A stretch of 64,000 nt of DNA from HIMB114 sp008638005 (GTDB lineage: Bacteria > Pseudomonadota > Alphaproteobacteria > Pelagibacterales > Pelagibacteraceae). The DNA is taken from the NCBI GenBank assembly GCA_032681305.1, contig CP136340.1, positions 1,096,854-1,160,853 of the forward strand, given 5' to 3'. The notes under the pieces are model-generated. The model was given only the letters and a program-made list of their open reading frames with translations. It made no database searches and was not told where the DNA came from. This document shows, piece after piece, positions 24,224 through 33,660 of the stretch. The stretch's first letter is position 1. Each line of letters opens with the position of its first letter. Both the position numbers and the translations under genes were made by a program.

Positions 24224-25681
24224 TTAAATTTTTTGATCATACTCACCAATCTTACCCGTTTCTTGAAGGGATTGATCGATAAAATCAAAAATAGCTTTTT
24301 TCCTTTTATCAGATGTTGGACTTTCTGTAACAACTACTAACGACGGTTTGTTTGATGACGCACGTATTAAACCCCATGATCCATCTTTCAGTGAAAATCT
24401 AATACCATTTACTGTGAGAATATCTTTTATCACTTCACCATCAATTAAAGTTTTTTGTTCTTTAAATTTTTTGAAAGTTTCTGTTAATTGATCAATTACT
24501 AAATATTTCTCCTCATCTTTACAATAAGGGGCCATCGTTGGGGTTTGATATGTAATGGGAAGTTCTTTTATAATTTCATCCATTTTTTTATCTTGATTAT
24601 TTAGAAGATGACAAACTTGAATAGCAGAATTGATACCATCATCATATCCAAGGCCTAAAGGTTGATTGAAAAAGAAATGTCCGCTCTTTTCAAATCCAGC
24701 TAAAGCTTTTTCTTTATTAACCTTTCTTTTTATATGTGAGTGACCCGTCTTCCATAAAATAGTTTCACACTTATTTTTTAATAATATTTCATCTTTTGAA
24801 AATAAACCTGTGGATTTAACATCAATGACAAATTTAGAATTTGGATATTGTGGAGCAAGGTTTCTTGCTATTAACAATCCAATTTTATCAGAAAAAATTT
24901 CATTGCCATTATTATCTATCACACCCACGCGATCTCCATCACCATCAAAACCAAAACCAACATCTGCATTATTTTCCTTAACCGTTTTTGATATAGCGTG
25001 AAGCATTTCTAAATCTTCTGGATTTGGATTGTATTTTGGGAAAGTAAAATCTAAGTTACAATCCATCTCAATAACCTCACAACCAATTCCTCTTAAAATA
25101 TCAGGTGCAAAAATACCCGCTGTCCCATTTCCACAGGCAACAACTGCTTTAATTTTTTTGTTTATTTTATTTTTTTGAATTAAATTATTTTTATAAACCT
25201 CAATAAAGTTATCAATTTTTTTGATATTGCCTTTTCCGCTAATAAATTTTTTATTTAAAACGATTTCCTTTAACGATTGCATCTCATCTGGAGCATGAGT
25301 TAAACCTTTTTCGATACCCATTTTAACTCCCGTCCATCCGTTTTCATTGTGGCTTGCAGTAACCATAGCAACACCATCTGCGTTTAATTCAAATTGAGCA
25401 AAATAGGCCATTGGAGATAGCGATAAACCTAAGTCTTCAACAAAACATCCTGTTGAAATTAAACCATCAATCAAAGCATTTTTAATTTCTTCACTATATG
25501 ATCTGTAATCATGTCCAACAACCACTCTTGGATTATCTTTTTTAGTTTCTGAAATAATTTGTGAACCCAGCCCTTGACCCAAATGCTTTATTCCGGCTAA
25601 ATTAATATCATCTGGATATAACCATCTAGCATCATATTCTCTAAAACCATTGTGGTTAATGTGGACAGAAGAATCGGACAT
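24224..25681 (-). CDS. phosphomannomutase / phosphoglucomutase
   Basis: A 485-residue alpha-D-phosphohexomutase with all four sites: the phosphoserine loop TASHNENG (the common SHNP is SHNE here), the magnesium loop GDGDRVGV, the sugar-ring loop GFEKSGHFFF, and the phosphate clamp RASSNKPS. It interconverts the 1- and 6-phosphates of mannose or glucose and feeds GDP-mannose and other nucleotide sugars. The group is that of bacterial AlgC/ManB-type enzymes. A longer start is not supported. It stands alone between the HIT gene and the nrdA promoter region. Confidence 0.88.
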   Translation of the reverse strand: MSDSSVHINHNGFREYDARWLYPDDINLAGIKHLGQGLGSQIISETKKDNPRVVVGHDYRSYSEEIKNALIDGLISTGCFVEDLGLSLSPMAYFAQFELNADGVAMVTASHNENGWTGVKMGIEKGLTHAPDEMQSLKEIVLNKKFISGKGNIKKIDNFIEVYKNNLIQKNKINKKIKAVVACGNGTAGIFAPDILRGIGCEVIEMDCNLDFTFPKYNPNPEDLEMLHAISKTVKENNADVGFGFDGDGDRVGVIDNNGNEIFSDKIGLLIARNLAPQYPNSKFVIDVKSTGLFSKDEILLKNKCETILWKTGHSHIKRKVNKEKALAGFEKSGHFFFNQPLGLGYDDGINSAIQVCHLLNNQDKKMDEIIKELPITYQTPTMAPYCKDEEKYLVIDQLTETFKKFKEQKTLIDGEVIKDILTVNGIRFSLKDGSWGLIRASSNKPSLVVVTESPTSDKRKKAIFDFIDQSLQETGKIGEYDQKI

Positions 25682-25868
25682 AGAAAATGATTAATGAATT
25701 AGGGCTTGATTTGAAAGCTAATAATTAACAGGATAAAATTTATTGTTTGATTTTTTTTTAAGTTCATATTATGTTCTCTTGCTTGGGTTATACAATTAGT
25801 ATACTCAGCTTGTTGAGACACAACATATAGTTGTTTTTACACATAAACGTAACAATAAAGGTTTTAAA
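25682..25868. promoter_or_regulatory. regulatory gap upstream of nrdAB, with a candidate NrdR box at 25818-25833
   Basis: This 187-base gap has no gene and contains the promoters of the divergent phosphohexomutase and nrdA genes. Bases 25818-25833 match the published NrdR-box consensus (ACACwATATATwGTGT) at about 13 of 16 positions by eye. A weaker box-like sequence begins at 25790, but the 28-base offset does not fit the usual paired spacing of about 31 bases. A TTTACAC-type segment and AATAAAGG (Shine-Dalgarno) precede nrdA. Confidence 0.4.
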
Positions 25869-27812
25869 ATGCAAGATAACATCGCTCTGGCAATCAAGAC
25901 TGCTTTGGAAGAAAATAAGGATAAACTGGTACAAAACTTCAGTAAAACCGACACTGATTCAAAAAGACCTGACCTTTTTAGCTTAACAAACGATACAGAA
26001 TTATTTCAAAATGAATCAGGAATCACAATTAAAATTGATAGATCAAGAGATTCGAATTTAACAGATTTTGGTAAAGCAACTTTAGTTGACAGATATTTAA
26101 GTGAAAATGAATCTTATCAAGATTTGTTTGCAAGAGTAGCCGCAACGTATGCGGATGATAATTTGCATGCGCAAAGATTATACAACTACATTTCAAAACT
26201 TTGGTTTATGCCTGCAACTCCAGTTTTATCAAATGCTGGAACTTCAAGAGGATTGCCTATTTCGTGTTTCTTAAATGAAGCAAGCGATTCATTAGATGGA
26301 ATTGTAAACCTTTGGAGTGAGAATGTTTGGCTTGCCGCGAAGGGTGGAGGAATTGGTAGTTATTGGGGTAACTTAAGATCCATTGGTGAAAAGGTTGGAA
26401 GAGTTGGAAAGACATCTGGAATTATTCCGTTCATTAAAGTTATGGACTCTCTTACACTTGCTATCAGCCAAGGTTCATTAAGAAGAGGTTCTGCAGCTTG
26501 TTATCTTCCAATTGATCATCCTGAAATTGAAGAGTTTATCGAAATGAGAAGACCAACAGGAGGTGATCCAAATCGAAGAGCTTTAAATTTACATCACGGT
26601 GTTCTTGTAACTGACGCTTTTATGAGAGCGGTTGAAACCGATGATGATTGGGCATTGAAAAGTCCATATGATGGAACGGTTCAAGGAACAATCAAAGCAA
26701 GAAATCTTTGGATTAGATTATTAACTGCAAGAGTTGAAACAGGTGAACCTTATATTGTGTTCATTGATACAGTAAACAGAATGATACCTCAGCATCATAA
26801 GCTGGCAGGGTTAACTGTTAAGACTTCAAATCTATGTAGTGAAATAACATTACCAACTGGAATTGATAAAAACGGTCAAGATAGAACAGCGGTTTGTTGT
26901 TTATCATCTCTAAATTTAGAAAATTATGATGAGTGGAAAGATGAACCCGGCTTCATAGAAGACATTATGAGATTTTTAGATAATGTTTTAACAGACTTTA
27001 TTAATCGAGCGCCTGAAAGCTTTAAAGATGCAAAATATTCTGCAATGAGGGAAAGAAGCGTTGGTCTTGGTGTAATGGGTTTTCATTCTTTCTTACAAAG
27101 AAACATGATCCCAATTGAGTCTGTCATGGCAAAAGTTTGGAATAAAAAAATGTTTCAACTCATTGATAAAGAAGTAAATGCTGCTTCAAAAAAATTAGCA
27201 GACGAAAGAGGACCTTGTCCTGATGCCGCTGAGTATGGAATTAATGAAAGATTTTCAAACAAAACAGCAATTGCACCAACCGCTTCAATTTCAATTATTT
27301 GCGGTGGAGCATCACCTGGAATTGAGCCGGTAGCCGCAAACAGCTATACACACAAAACTTTGTCCGGATCATTTAATGTTAGAAACAAATATTTAAGAGC
27401 AATATTAAAAAAATATGACCAAGATACCAATGAAGTTTGGTCTTCTATTACAACGAACCAAGGTTCAGTTGAGCACTTAGATTTTTTAAGCCAAGATGAA
27501 AAAGATGTTTTTAAAACTGCATTTGAAATTGACCAAAGATGGTTGATTGATCATTCAGCGGACAGAACACCTTACATTTCTCAAGCTCAGTCTTTAAACG
27601 TGTTTATTCCAGCGGATATTCATAAAAAAGACCTTCACCAGATTCACTATCAAGCATGGAAAAAAGGATTAAAAAGCCTTTATTATTGTAGATCAAAATC
27701 TATCCAACGTGCTGAAGTTGTGAATGCAAGTTTTGCTAAAACTAAAAAGCAAAATAACAATCAAGAAAACCAACAATCAACCGATTACGAGGAGTGTTTA
27801 TCATGTCAGTAG
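25869..27812 (+). CDS. nrdA: ribonucleoside-diphosphate reductase, alpha subunit (class I)
   Basis: A 647-residue class I large subunit. The redox pair is in PISCFLNEA and AVCCLSSLNLENY, the radical and general base residues in NLCSEI, the radical-transfer tyrosines in SLYYCRSKS, and the C-terminal shuttle pair in ECLSCQ. It reduces ribonucleotides to deoxyribonucleotides with NrdB. It is shorter than the 761-residue E. coli enzyme, and I see no N-terminal ATP-cone (no VxKRDG-type start), so dATP shut-off of the E. coli kind may be absent. Its last 10 bases overlap nrdB. Confidence 0.92.
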   Translation: MQDNIALAIKTALEENKDKLVQNFSKTDTDSKRPDLFSLTNDTELFQNESGITIKIDRSRDSNLTDFGKATLVDRYLSENESYQDLFARVAATYADDNLHAQRLYNYISKLWFMPATPVLSNAGTSRGLPISCFLNEASDSLDGIVNLWSENVWLAAKGGGIGSYWGNLRSIGEKVGRVGKTSGIIPFIKVMDSLTLAISQGSLRRGSAACYLPIDHPEIEEFIEMRRPTGGDPNRRALNLHHGVLVTDAFMRAVETDDDWALKSPYDGTVQGTIKARNLWIRLLTARVETGEPYIVFIDTVNRMIPQHHKLAGLTVKTSNLCSEITLPTGIDKNGQDRTAVCCLSSLNLENYDEWKDEPGFIEDIMRFLDNVLTDFINRAPESFKDAKYSAMRERSVGLGVMGFHSFLQRNMIPIESVMAKVWNKKMFQLIDKEVNAASKKLADERGPCPDAAEYGINERFSNKTAIAPTASISIICGGASPGIEPVAANSYTHKTLSGSFNVRNKYLRAILKKYDQDTNEVWSSITTNQGSVEHLDFLSQDEKDVFKTAFEIDQRWLIDHSADRTPYISQAQSLNVFIPADIHKKDLHQIHYQAWKKGLKSLYYCRSKSIQRAEVVNASFAKTKKQNNNQENQQSTDYEECLSCQ

Positions 27813-28831
27813 CCCCTAAGTTAGAAGAAAGATCAGGTTATTACGATGGATATTGTGATAACGAAGGATTATTAAAAGAAAAAGCAGTTTACAAACCGTT
27901 TAGATATCCATGGTGTTATGATGCCTGGTTAACTCAACAAAGAATTCACTGGTTGCCAGAAGAAATTCCTTTAGCAGAAGATGTTAGAGATTGGCAAAAA
28001 AACTTAACTTCTCATGAGAAGAATCTTTTAACTCAAATTTTTAGATTTTTTACTCAAGCAGACGTTGAGGTAAATAACTGTTACCTAAGACATTACACAA
28101 CAGTATTTAAGCCAACTGAAGTTTTAATGATGATGACAGCATTTGCATCAATGGAAACTATTCACGTAGCGGCTTACTCTCACTTACTCGATACAATTGG
28201 AATGCCAGAGTCTGAATACTCAGCATTTTTAAAGTACAAGGAAATGAAAGACAAATATGATTACATGCAAAACTTTAATGTAAATAACAAAAGAGAAATT
28301 GCAAAAACCGTTGCAGTGTTTTCTGCTTTCACAGAAGGTCTTCAGTTGTTTGCAAGTTTTGCGATTTTATTAAACTTCCCAAGATTTAATAAAATGAAAG
28401 GGATGGGTCAGGTTGTAACTTGGTCAGTCAGAGATGAAACTTTACATTGTAACTCAATGATTAAAATTTTTAATACTTTCTGTGCTGAGAACCCAGGTCT
28501 ATTAGACGACTCTCTTAAAAAAGAAATTACAGATGCATGTAGAACAATTGTTGAGCATGAAGATGCCTTTATTGATCTTGCATTTGAAATGGGGCCAATC
28601 GAAGGCTTAACTGCACAACAAGTTAAAGATTACATTCGATGGATTGCAAACAGAAGATTATTACAACTTAAATTAGATGAAATTTATGATGTAAAAGACA
28701 ATCCTCTTGATTGGATCGACAACATGTTAAATGGCGTCGAGCACATGAACTTCTTTGAAGGTAGAGCTACTGAATATTCTAGAGCCTCTACAAAAGGTTC
28801 ATGGGTTGAAGCTTTTGATTTCACAAGATAG
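27803..28831 (+). CDS. nrdB: ribonucleoside-diphosphate reductase, beta subunit (class I)
   Basis: A 342-residue R2 protein. Metal ligands are visible in TQADVEV, ASMETIHVAAYSHLL (E-x-x-H plus the radical tyrosine), FTEGLQLF and RDETLHC. The subunit holds the dimetal/tyrosyl radical cofactor that starts catalysis in NrdA. I choose the ATG of MSVAPK, which has GGAG eight bases upstream; a GTG three codons earlier is also open. It is cotranscribed with nrdA. No ATP-cone is fused to this subunit either. Confidence 0.92.
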   Translation: MSVAPKLEERSGYYDGYCDNEGLLKEKAVYKPFRYPWCYDAWLTQQRIHWLPEEIPLAEDVRDWQKNLTSHEKNLLTQIFRFFTQADVEVNNCYLRHYTTVFKPTEVLMMMTAFASMETIHVAAYSHLLDTIGMPESEYSAFLKYKEMKDKYDYMQNFNVNNKREIAKTVAVFSAFTEGLQLFASFAILLNFPRFNKMKGMGQVVTWSVRDETLHCNSMIKIFNTFCAENPGLLDDSLKKEITDACRTIVEHEDAFIDLAFEMGPIEGLTAQQVKDYIRWIANRRLLQLKLDEIYDVKDNPLDWIDNMLNGVEHMNFFEGRATEYSRASTKGSWVEAFDFTR

Positions 28832-28834
28832 TCT

Positions 28835-29473
28835 TTGAAATACAAAAATTATTGGAGAAAAACTGGTCTCAAAAATCCATTTGGGGACCAGTTTCTTTCC
28901 ATACTAGACGAACTTTCTCCTAAACACGTTTTAGAAATTGGTGTTTTTTGTGGCGTAACATCGAGAAACATATGTGAATTTCTAAATAAAAAAAATAAAG
29001 ACGATTTTCAATATTACGGATTAGATCTTTTTGGTTCAGAAAAAAAAGAAGAAATTGATGAAATAGAGCCTTTATTTTTAAAAAATCAAAACTTCTCAAA
29101 CCCTCTTAAAAAAATTTATTATAATTATATTTTAAAAGAAAACCTAAATTCAATTGAGAGTGTTTCAAAACTATTAAAGAAATTTTCAAATAATATTCAT
29201 TTAATTAAAGGGGATACAAAAGATACTTTGAAAGAAGTGCCTTTAGAAAAAATTGATTTTGTTTTTTTAGATGGCGGTCACAGTTATGAAACCGTTACAA
29301 GCGATCTAACAATTTTGTATAACGGGCTTCAAAAAAATTCATACATTTTATGTGATGATTATTACGGATCATTTGAAATAAAAGAAGTGAGCTCAGCAAT
29401 TGAAGATTTTTGTAAAAAAAACAATCTAGTAATAGATCAAAAATTCAATAGATTTGCTTCTATATCTTTGTAA
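28835..29473 (+). CDS. class I SAM-dependent methyltransferase (Methyltransf_24 type)
   Basis: A 212-residue Rossmann methyltransferase with VLEIGVFCGVTSR (residues 32-44) as the SAM loop and DFVFLDGGHSYETV further on, which is typical of the Methyltransf_24 group acting on sugars or small molecules. The start is TTG, 3 bases after the nrdB stop, so it may be read through from nrdAB. The target is unknown. A terminator-like structure follows. Confidence 0.75.
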   Translation: MKYKNYWRKTGLKNPFGDQFLSILDELSPKHVLEIGVFCGVTSRNICEFLNKKNKDDFQYYGLDLFGSEKKEEIDEIEPLFLKNQNFSNPLKKIYYNYILKENLNSIESVSKLLKKFSNNIHLIKGDTKDTLKEVPLEKIDFVFLDGGHSYETVTSDLTILYNGLQKNSYILCDDYYGSFEIKEVSSAIEDFCKKNNLVIDQKFNRFASISL

Positions 29474-29513
29474 AATTTCTTTCTACAAATCTAAACTTAC
29501 AAGTGACAAAACG

Positions 29514-29546
29514 AACCCAAATTAATGTTGAAATTTAAGGGTTTTT
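29514..29546 (+). terminator. probable terminator after the methyltransferase gene
   Basis: AACCC and AAATT (29514-29523) pair with AATTT and GGGTT (29532-29543) around a short loop, with a two-base bulge, and a T-run follows to 29546. It lies between convergent genes and would stop transcription from nrdAB and the methyltransferase. Confidence 0.5.
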
Positions 29547-30672
29547 ATTTTCTATCTTTGATATTTTGAACTTTTCTGTGCTCTGAACCTGTATAGGCAG
29601 AAAGAGGTCTAATTAAACGATTATCTCTAAACTGTTCCATTACATGCGCTGCCCAACCCGTGATTCTTGAAGCAACAAATATTGGAGTAAAAAAATCTAT
29701 ATCAAAACCCATTAAATAATAGGTTGGTCCTGCTGGAAAATCTAAATTAGGATGAATATTTTTTTCTTTGATCATCGTATCCTCAAGAATTTGAGAGATA
29801 GCCGGGTATTTTTTGTTTTTATAAAATTCAGCTGTTTTTAAATAATATTTTTTCATTGTAGGAACTCTTGAATCACCATTTTTATAAACTCTATGACCAA
29901 AACCCATTAACAAACCTTTGTTTTTAATTTTGTCTAAAATCCATTTTTCAGCATTTTCAGGTTTTTTAACTTCTTTTAGCATATGCATCACAGCTTCATT
30001 TGCTCCACCATGAAGAGGTCCTTTTAAACTCGCAACTGCTCCAGTTACCGCGCCATGCATATCGGACAATGAACTTGTAATCACTCTTGAGGTAAAAGTG
30101 GATGCATTAAAACTGTGTTCTGCATACAAAATCATAGAAACATCAAATGCTTTTACAACCTCTTTACTTGGAACTTTCCCAAAGCACATATGAAAAAAGT
30201 TTTCAGAAAAACTTAATTTTTTATTTGGTTTTATAATCTTTTTACCTTTTCTTGTTCTAAAATTAGCAGCAACAGCTGTAGATATTTTTGCAAGCAATCT
30301 AATTGCTTTTCTATAATTTGCTTTTTCAGAATTATCAGAAGTTTCAGGATCTTCTAATCCCATGACAGAAATTGATGTTCGAGTAGTATCCATTGGGTGA
30401 GATTTTTTTGGATAGTTTTTAATAATTTTTATTAAATTCTTACTAATGTCTCGATTTTTTCTCTCTTCTTTTTCAAATTTTTTTAATTGTTTTTTATTTG
30501 GAAGTTCACCAAATAAAAGAAGGTAGGCGACTTCTTCAAAAGAACATTCTTCAGCTAAATCTTGTACAGCATAACCTCTGTATGTAAGTGAATTAATTTC
30601 AGGCATAACTTTTGAAACTTTTGTTTCATCTGAAATAACACCAACTAAACCTTTTTTAATTTCATCACTCAT
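29545..30672 (-). CDS. prpC: 2-methylcitrate synthase / citrate synthase family
   Basis: A 375-residue citrate synthase-type enzyme with GPLHGGANEAV, GFGHRVYKNGDSR and the catalytic Asp region LDFPAGPTYYLMG. Length, the short N-terminus (SLTYRGYAVQDLAE) and the adjacent methylisocitrate lyase point to PrpC, which condenses propionyl-CoA and oxaloacetate in the methylcitrate cycle. Citrate synthase activity is possible as well. The start overlaps the prpB stop by one base. The cycle's dehydratase (prpD or acnD/prpF) is not in the window. Confidence 0.85.
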   Translation of the reverse strand: MSDEIKKGLVGVISDETKVSKVMPEINSLTYRGYAVQDLAEECSFEEVAYLLLFGELPNKKQLKKFEKEERKNRDISKNLIKIIKNYPKKSHPMDTTRTSISVMGLEDPETSDNSEKANYRKAIRLLAKISTAVAANFRTRKGKKIIKPNKKLSFSENFFHMCFGKVPSKEVVKAFDVSMILYAEHSFNASTFTSRVITSSLSDMHGAVTGAVASLKGPLHGGANEAVMHMLKEVKKPENAEKWILDKIKNKGLLMGFGHRVYKNGDSRVPTMKKYYLKTAEFYKNKKYPAISQILEDTMIKEKNIHPNLDFPAGPTYYLMGFDIDFFTPIFVASRITGWAAHVMEQFRDNRLIRPLSAYTGSEHRKVQNIKDRK

Positions 30673-31577
30673 TAATCATGTCCTTTCTGAGAAAAGTTAA
30701 AAATGGATTGATCAAATTCGCCGTATTTTTCATAGTCAACAATTTCATATAACCTTTTTCTTGTTTGCATTTTATCAATCACATTATTTTGATGACCTTC
30801 TTCAAAAATTTGTCTTAAACCATCTTCCACATTTTTCATTGCCAGTCTTTGCGTAGTAACTGGATATATAACAAGATTGTAACCTAAATTTTCTAACTCT
30901 TTTTTTGTTAAAAGTTTTGATTTTCCAAACTCAGTCATATTAGCTAACAAATAGCAGCTGAGCTCTTTTCTCATCCTTTCAAACTCACTCTCATCCTTCA
31001 TGGCTTCAGGAAAGATCATATCTGCTCCAGCATCAACGTATGCTTTGCATCTAGCAATAGTTTTATCTAAACCTTCAACTGCATTTGCATCAGTTCTTGC
31101 TATAATTAAAAAGTTTTTATCAACCCTTGCGTCTGTTGCTGCTTTAATTTTTTTTACCATGTCTTGAGTTGAAACAAGTTCCTTGTTATCTAAATGGCCA
31201 CATCTTTTTGGGTTGGTTTGATCTTCAATATGACAACCGGAAATCCCAAATGTTTCAATGGTTTGAATGGTTCTTGAAACATTCATAGCTTCACCAAATC
31301 CTGTATCAATATCTATTATTGTTGGCAGGTTAGTTACCCTTGCAATTTGATGCGAGCGATTAGCTACATCATTCAATGTTGTTAAACCAATATCAGGAAA
31401 TCCAAGATCATTAGCCATGACACCACCCGAAACATAAATACCGTCATAACCAATCTGCTCAATTAATTTAGCAACTAAGGGATTGTAGGCTCCAGGAAAT
31501 CTAAGTAATTTTCCGCTTTTAAGCTTTTTTGCAAATTCCAACTTTTTTTCAGCAGGGCTCTTTTCTACAAAATGCAT
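30672..31577 (-). CDS. prpB: methylisocitrate lyase
   Basis: An isocitrate lyase superfamily protein with the signature KRCGHLD at residues 124-130 that carries the catalytic Cys, and DIDTGFG for metal binding. It splits 2-methylisocitrate into pyruvate and succinate. I start at the Met of MHFVEKSP, which matches the family N-terminus; a start 6 codons upstream (31595) is open. It is followed directly by prpC in the same transcript. Confidence 0.88.
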   Translation of the reverse strand: MHFVEKSPAEKKLEFAKKLKSGKLLRFPGAYNPLVAKLIEQIGYDGIYVSGGVMANDLGFPDIGLTTLNDVANRSHQIARVTNLPTIIDIDTGFGEAMNVSRTIQTIETFGISGCHIEDQTNPKRCGHLDNKELVSTQDMVKKIKAATDARVDKNFLIIARTDANAVEGLDKTIARCKAYVDAGADMIFPEAMKDESEFERMRKELSCYLLANMTEFGKSKLLTKKELENLGYNLVIYPVTTQRLAMKNVEDGLRQIFEEGHQNNVIDKMQTRKRLYEIVDYEKYGEFDQSIFNFSQKGHD

Positions 31578-31613
31578 AAAGGACTTATATAACAATAATA
31601 ATTTATTTAATTA

Positions 31614-32297
31614 TTAAATATTAAGATAATTTGACGCTATCTCTTTTACATTTTCAAAGTCATCAATCAAATGGTCATGATAAATGTTATCTAAACTTTT
31701 TTCGGTATATCCATCTTTAATAAGAACGAAATGCACCTTTGCTCCTTTTGCAGTATTTGCATCGGTTTCAGAGTCTCCTAGCATAATAGAATTTTTTTTA
31801 TCAATTTGAAGAATGTCTAGTATTTCAGTTAAATGCTTTGGATCGGGTTTTCTAAATTCAAAAGTATCTGCGCCTGCAATAAAATCAAAATATTTATATA
31901 TATTAATTTCTTTTAATAATTTTCTAGCAAGGTCTTCTCTTTTATTTGTACAGACAGCACAAATGATTTCTTTTTCCTTACACCAATCTAATAATGAGAT
32001 TACATTTTTTCTTAATTGTGAATGGCCAGATATATTTTGCTTGTAGTAAGTTATAAAGTCATCAGTCATTTGTTGATGGGTATTGGCATCGATAGGATTG
32101 TTTTTAATTAAGTTGCCTTGCGAGTCTATTGAACGAATGAGCATTGCTGCTGCACCTCGACCCGCTAAATGCCTGATACTTTCTATTGGTTTTTCCTTAT
32201 AACCATATTTTTTCATAACATAGTTATGTGCCATCATTAAATCTGGGGCGGTATCAACTAAAGTGCCATCAAGATCAAAAACTAAACAATTTTTCAT
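31614..32297 (-). CDS. gph: HAD hydrolase, phosphoglycolate phosphatase type
   Basis: A 227-residue HAD-fold phosphatase with FDLDGTLVDTAPDL at the N-terminus (Asp8 nucleophile, Asp10), a helical cap, VCTNKRE for motif II and LGDSETDANTAKGA for motif IV. It belongs to the Gph group, which removes phosphate from 2-phosphoglycolate, a by-product of DNA repair. Other small phosphate esters cannot be excluded. It is divergent from glmU. Confidence 0.82.
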   Translation of the reverse strand: MKNCLVFDLDGTLVDTAPDLMMAHNYVMKKYGYKEKPIESIRHLAGRGAAAMLIRSIDSQGNLIKNNPIDANTHQQMTDDFITYYKQNISGHSQLRKNVISLLDWCKEKEIICAVCTNKREDLARKLLKEINIYKYFDFIAGADTFEFRKPDPKHLTEILDILQIDKKNSIMLGDSETDANTAKGAKVHFVLIKDGYTEKSLDNIYHDHLIDDFENVKEIASNYLNI

Positions 32298-32324
32298 TAA
32301 ATATAAAAGTAATAATTTGTGAAT

Positions 32325-32354
32325 TAATACTGACTCGTATTAGTATATTACGAG
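32325..32354. promoter_or_regulatory. overlapping inverted repeats upstream of glmU
   Basis: TAATAC (32325-32330) mirrors GTATTA (32337-32342), and CTCGTA (32334-32339) mirrors TACGAG (32349-32354), so the two dyads share bases. They lie 8 bases before the glmU start, within the divergent gph/glmU gap, and could be an operator or an RNA hairpin switch. A related dyad is at 37677-37690. Confidence 0.35.
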
Positions 32355-32361
32355 ATTAAAG

Positions 32362-33657
32362 ATGGCAAATAATCTTAAAATTTTAATTCTTGCGGCTGGC
32401 AAGGGAACTAGAATGAACTCTTCTTTGCCAAAAGTTTTTCACAATTTAAATGATAAGTCAATGTTAGAACATGTTTTGGAGCAATCCAAATCATTAAACC
32501 CAAAAAAAATTTTTATACTAATTAACAAAGAAATGCGTTTTGTTACAAAATTGTTTCCAAAAGAAAATTTTTTAATTCAACAGCCTCAATTAGGCACAGG
32601 TCATGCAGTAATGACTTTTTTAAACAAAGTTAAAATTAGTAATAATGAAAAGTTGCTCGTATTATACGGGGATAATCCATTGGTTGAAAAAAAAGATATT
32701 CAATTAATGTTCGAAAAGATTAAAAAAAATAATTTAGTTTTACTGGGTTTTAAAAAAATTAATAATCAATCATATGGAATTATTATCAAAAACAAAAAAG
32801 GAATTGATAAAATCGTTGAGTTTAAAGAAGCAAGTAAAAAAGAAAGAAAAATAAATATTTGCAATTCAGGAATGATGGCTTTTGACAACAGGGCCTTGAA
32901 GTTAATCAAGAATATTAAAAACAATAACAAGAAGAAAGAGTATTATTTGACGGATATTGTTGAAATATCAAAAAAAAATGGCCTTAAAATTAACTTAGTT
33001 TTATCTGATAGTGAGAAAAATGCAGTTGGCGTTAATAGTCAAATTGAATTAATAGAAGCTGAACAGATTATGCAAGAACGGTTAAGAAAAAAATTTATCA
33101 AACAAGGTGTAAAATTTATTGACCCAAACACCGTTTACTTTTCCAGTGATACTAAGATTGGAAAAAATGTAAAAATTGAACCATTTGTTGTTATTGGAAA
33201 AAAAGTTAAAATTGGAGATAATGTAGTCATAAAATCATTTAGTCACATTGAAGAAGCGGTAATCAAAAACAAAGTTGAAGTTGGACCGTTTGCCAGGATA
33301 AGACCCGGTTCTAATTTAGAGGAGGGTGTTAAAATTGGAAACTTTGTTGAAGTTAAAAAATCAAAAATAGAAAAGGGTTCAAAAGTTAACCACCTTTCTT
33401 ATATAGGGGATGCTTCCATTGGAAAAAATGTAAATATCGGCGCAGGTACCATTACTTGTAATTATGATGGAAAAAAGAAATCTAAAACTATAATTAAGGA
33501 TAATGCCTTTATTGGCTCAAATACGTCATTAATAGCCCCTGTTATAATTGGAAAAAATTCTTTAGTTGGAGCGGGCTCGTCTATCAGTAAAAATATTAAA
33601 GATAACAATTTAGCTTTAACAAGAGCAGAACAAAAAAGTTTTAAAAAAAATAAATAA
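32362..33657 (+). CDS. glmU: bifunctional UDP-GlcNAc pyrophosphorylase / glucosamine-1-phosphate acetyltransferase
   Basis: A 431-residue GlmU. The N-terminal pyrophosphorylase half starts ILAAGKGTRMNSSLPK; the C-terminal left-handed beta-helix has many hexapeptide repeats (for example FARIRPGSNLEEG, NHLSYIGDASIG, IGAGTITCNYDG) with the acetyltransferase active site. It makes UDP-GlcNAc for peptidoglycan and lipopolysaccharide. It is slightly shorter than the 456-residue E. coli protein. It is followed after 3 bases by glmS, the enzyme two steps earlier in the same pathway. Confidence 0.93.
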   Translation: MANNLKILILAAGKGTRMNSSLPKVFHNLNDKSMLEHVLEQSKSLNPKKIFILINKEMRFVTKLFPKENFLIQQPQLGTGHAVMTFLNKVKISNNEKLLVLYGDNPLVEKKDIQLMFEKIKKNNLVLLGFKKINNQSYGIIIKNKKGIDKIVEFKEASKKERKINICNSGMMAFDNRALKLIKNIKNNNKKKEYYLTDIVEISKKNGLKINLVLSDSEKNAVGVNSQIELIEAEQIMQERLRKKFIKQGVKFIDPNTVYFSSDTKIGKNVKIEPFVVIGKKVKIGDNVVIKSFSHIEEAVIKNKVEVGPFARIRPGSNLEEGVKIGNFVEVKKSKIEKGSKVNHLSYIGDASIGKNVNIGAGTITCNYDGKKKSKTIIKDNAFIGSNTSLIAPVIIGKNSLVGAGSSISKNIKDNNLALTRAEQKSFKKNK

Positions 33658-33660
33658 AAT

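Noticed and set aside
25790..25805. Second NrdR box forming a canonical pair with the one at 25818
   Set aside because: Only about 10 of 16 consensus positions match and the 28-base offset is not the usual spacing.
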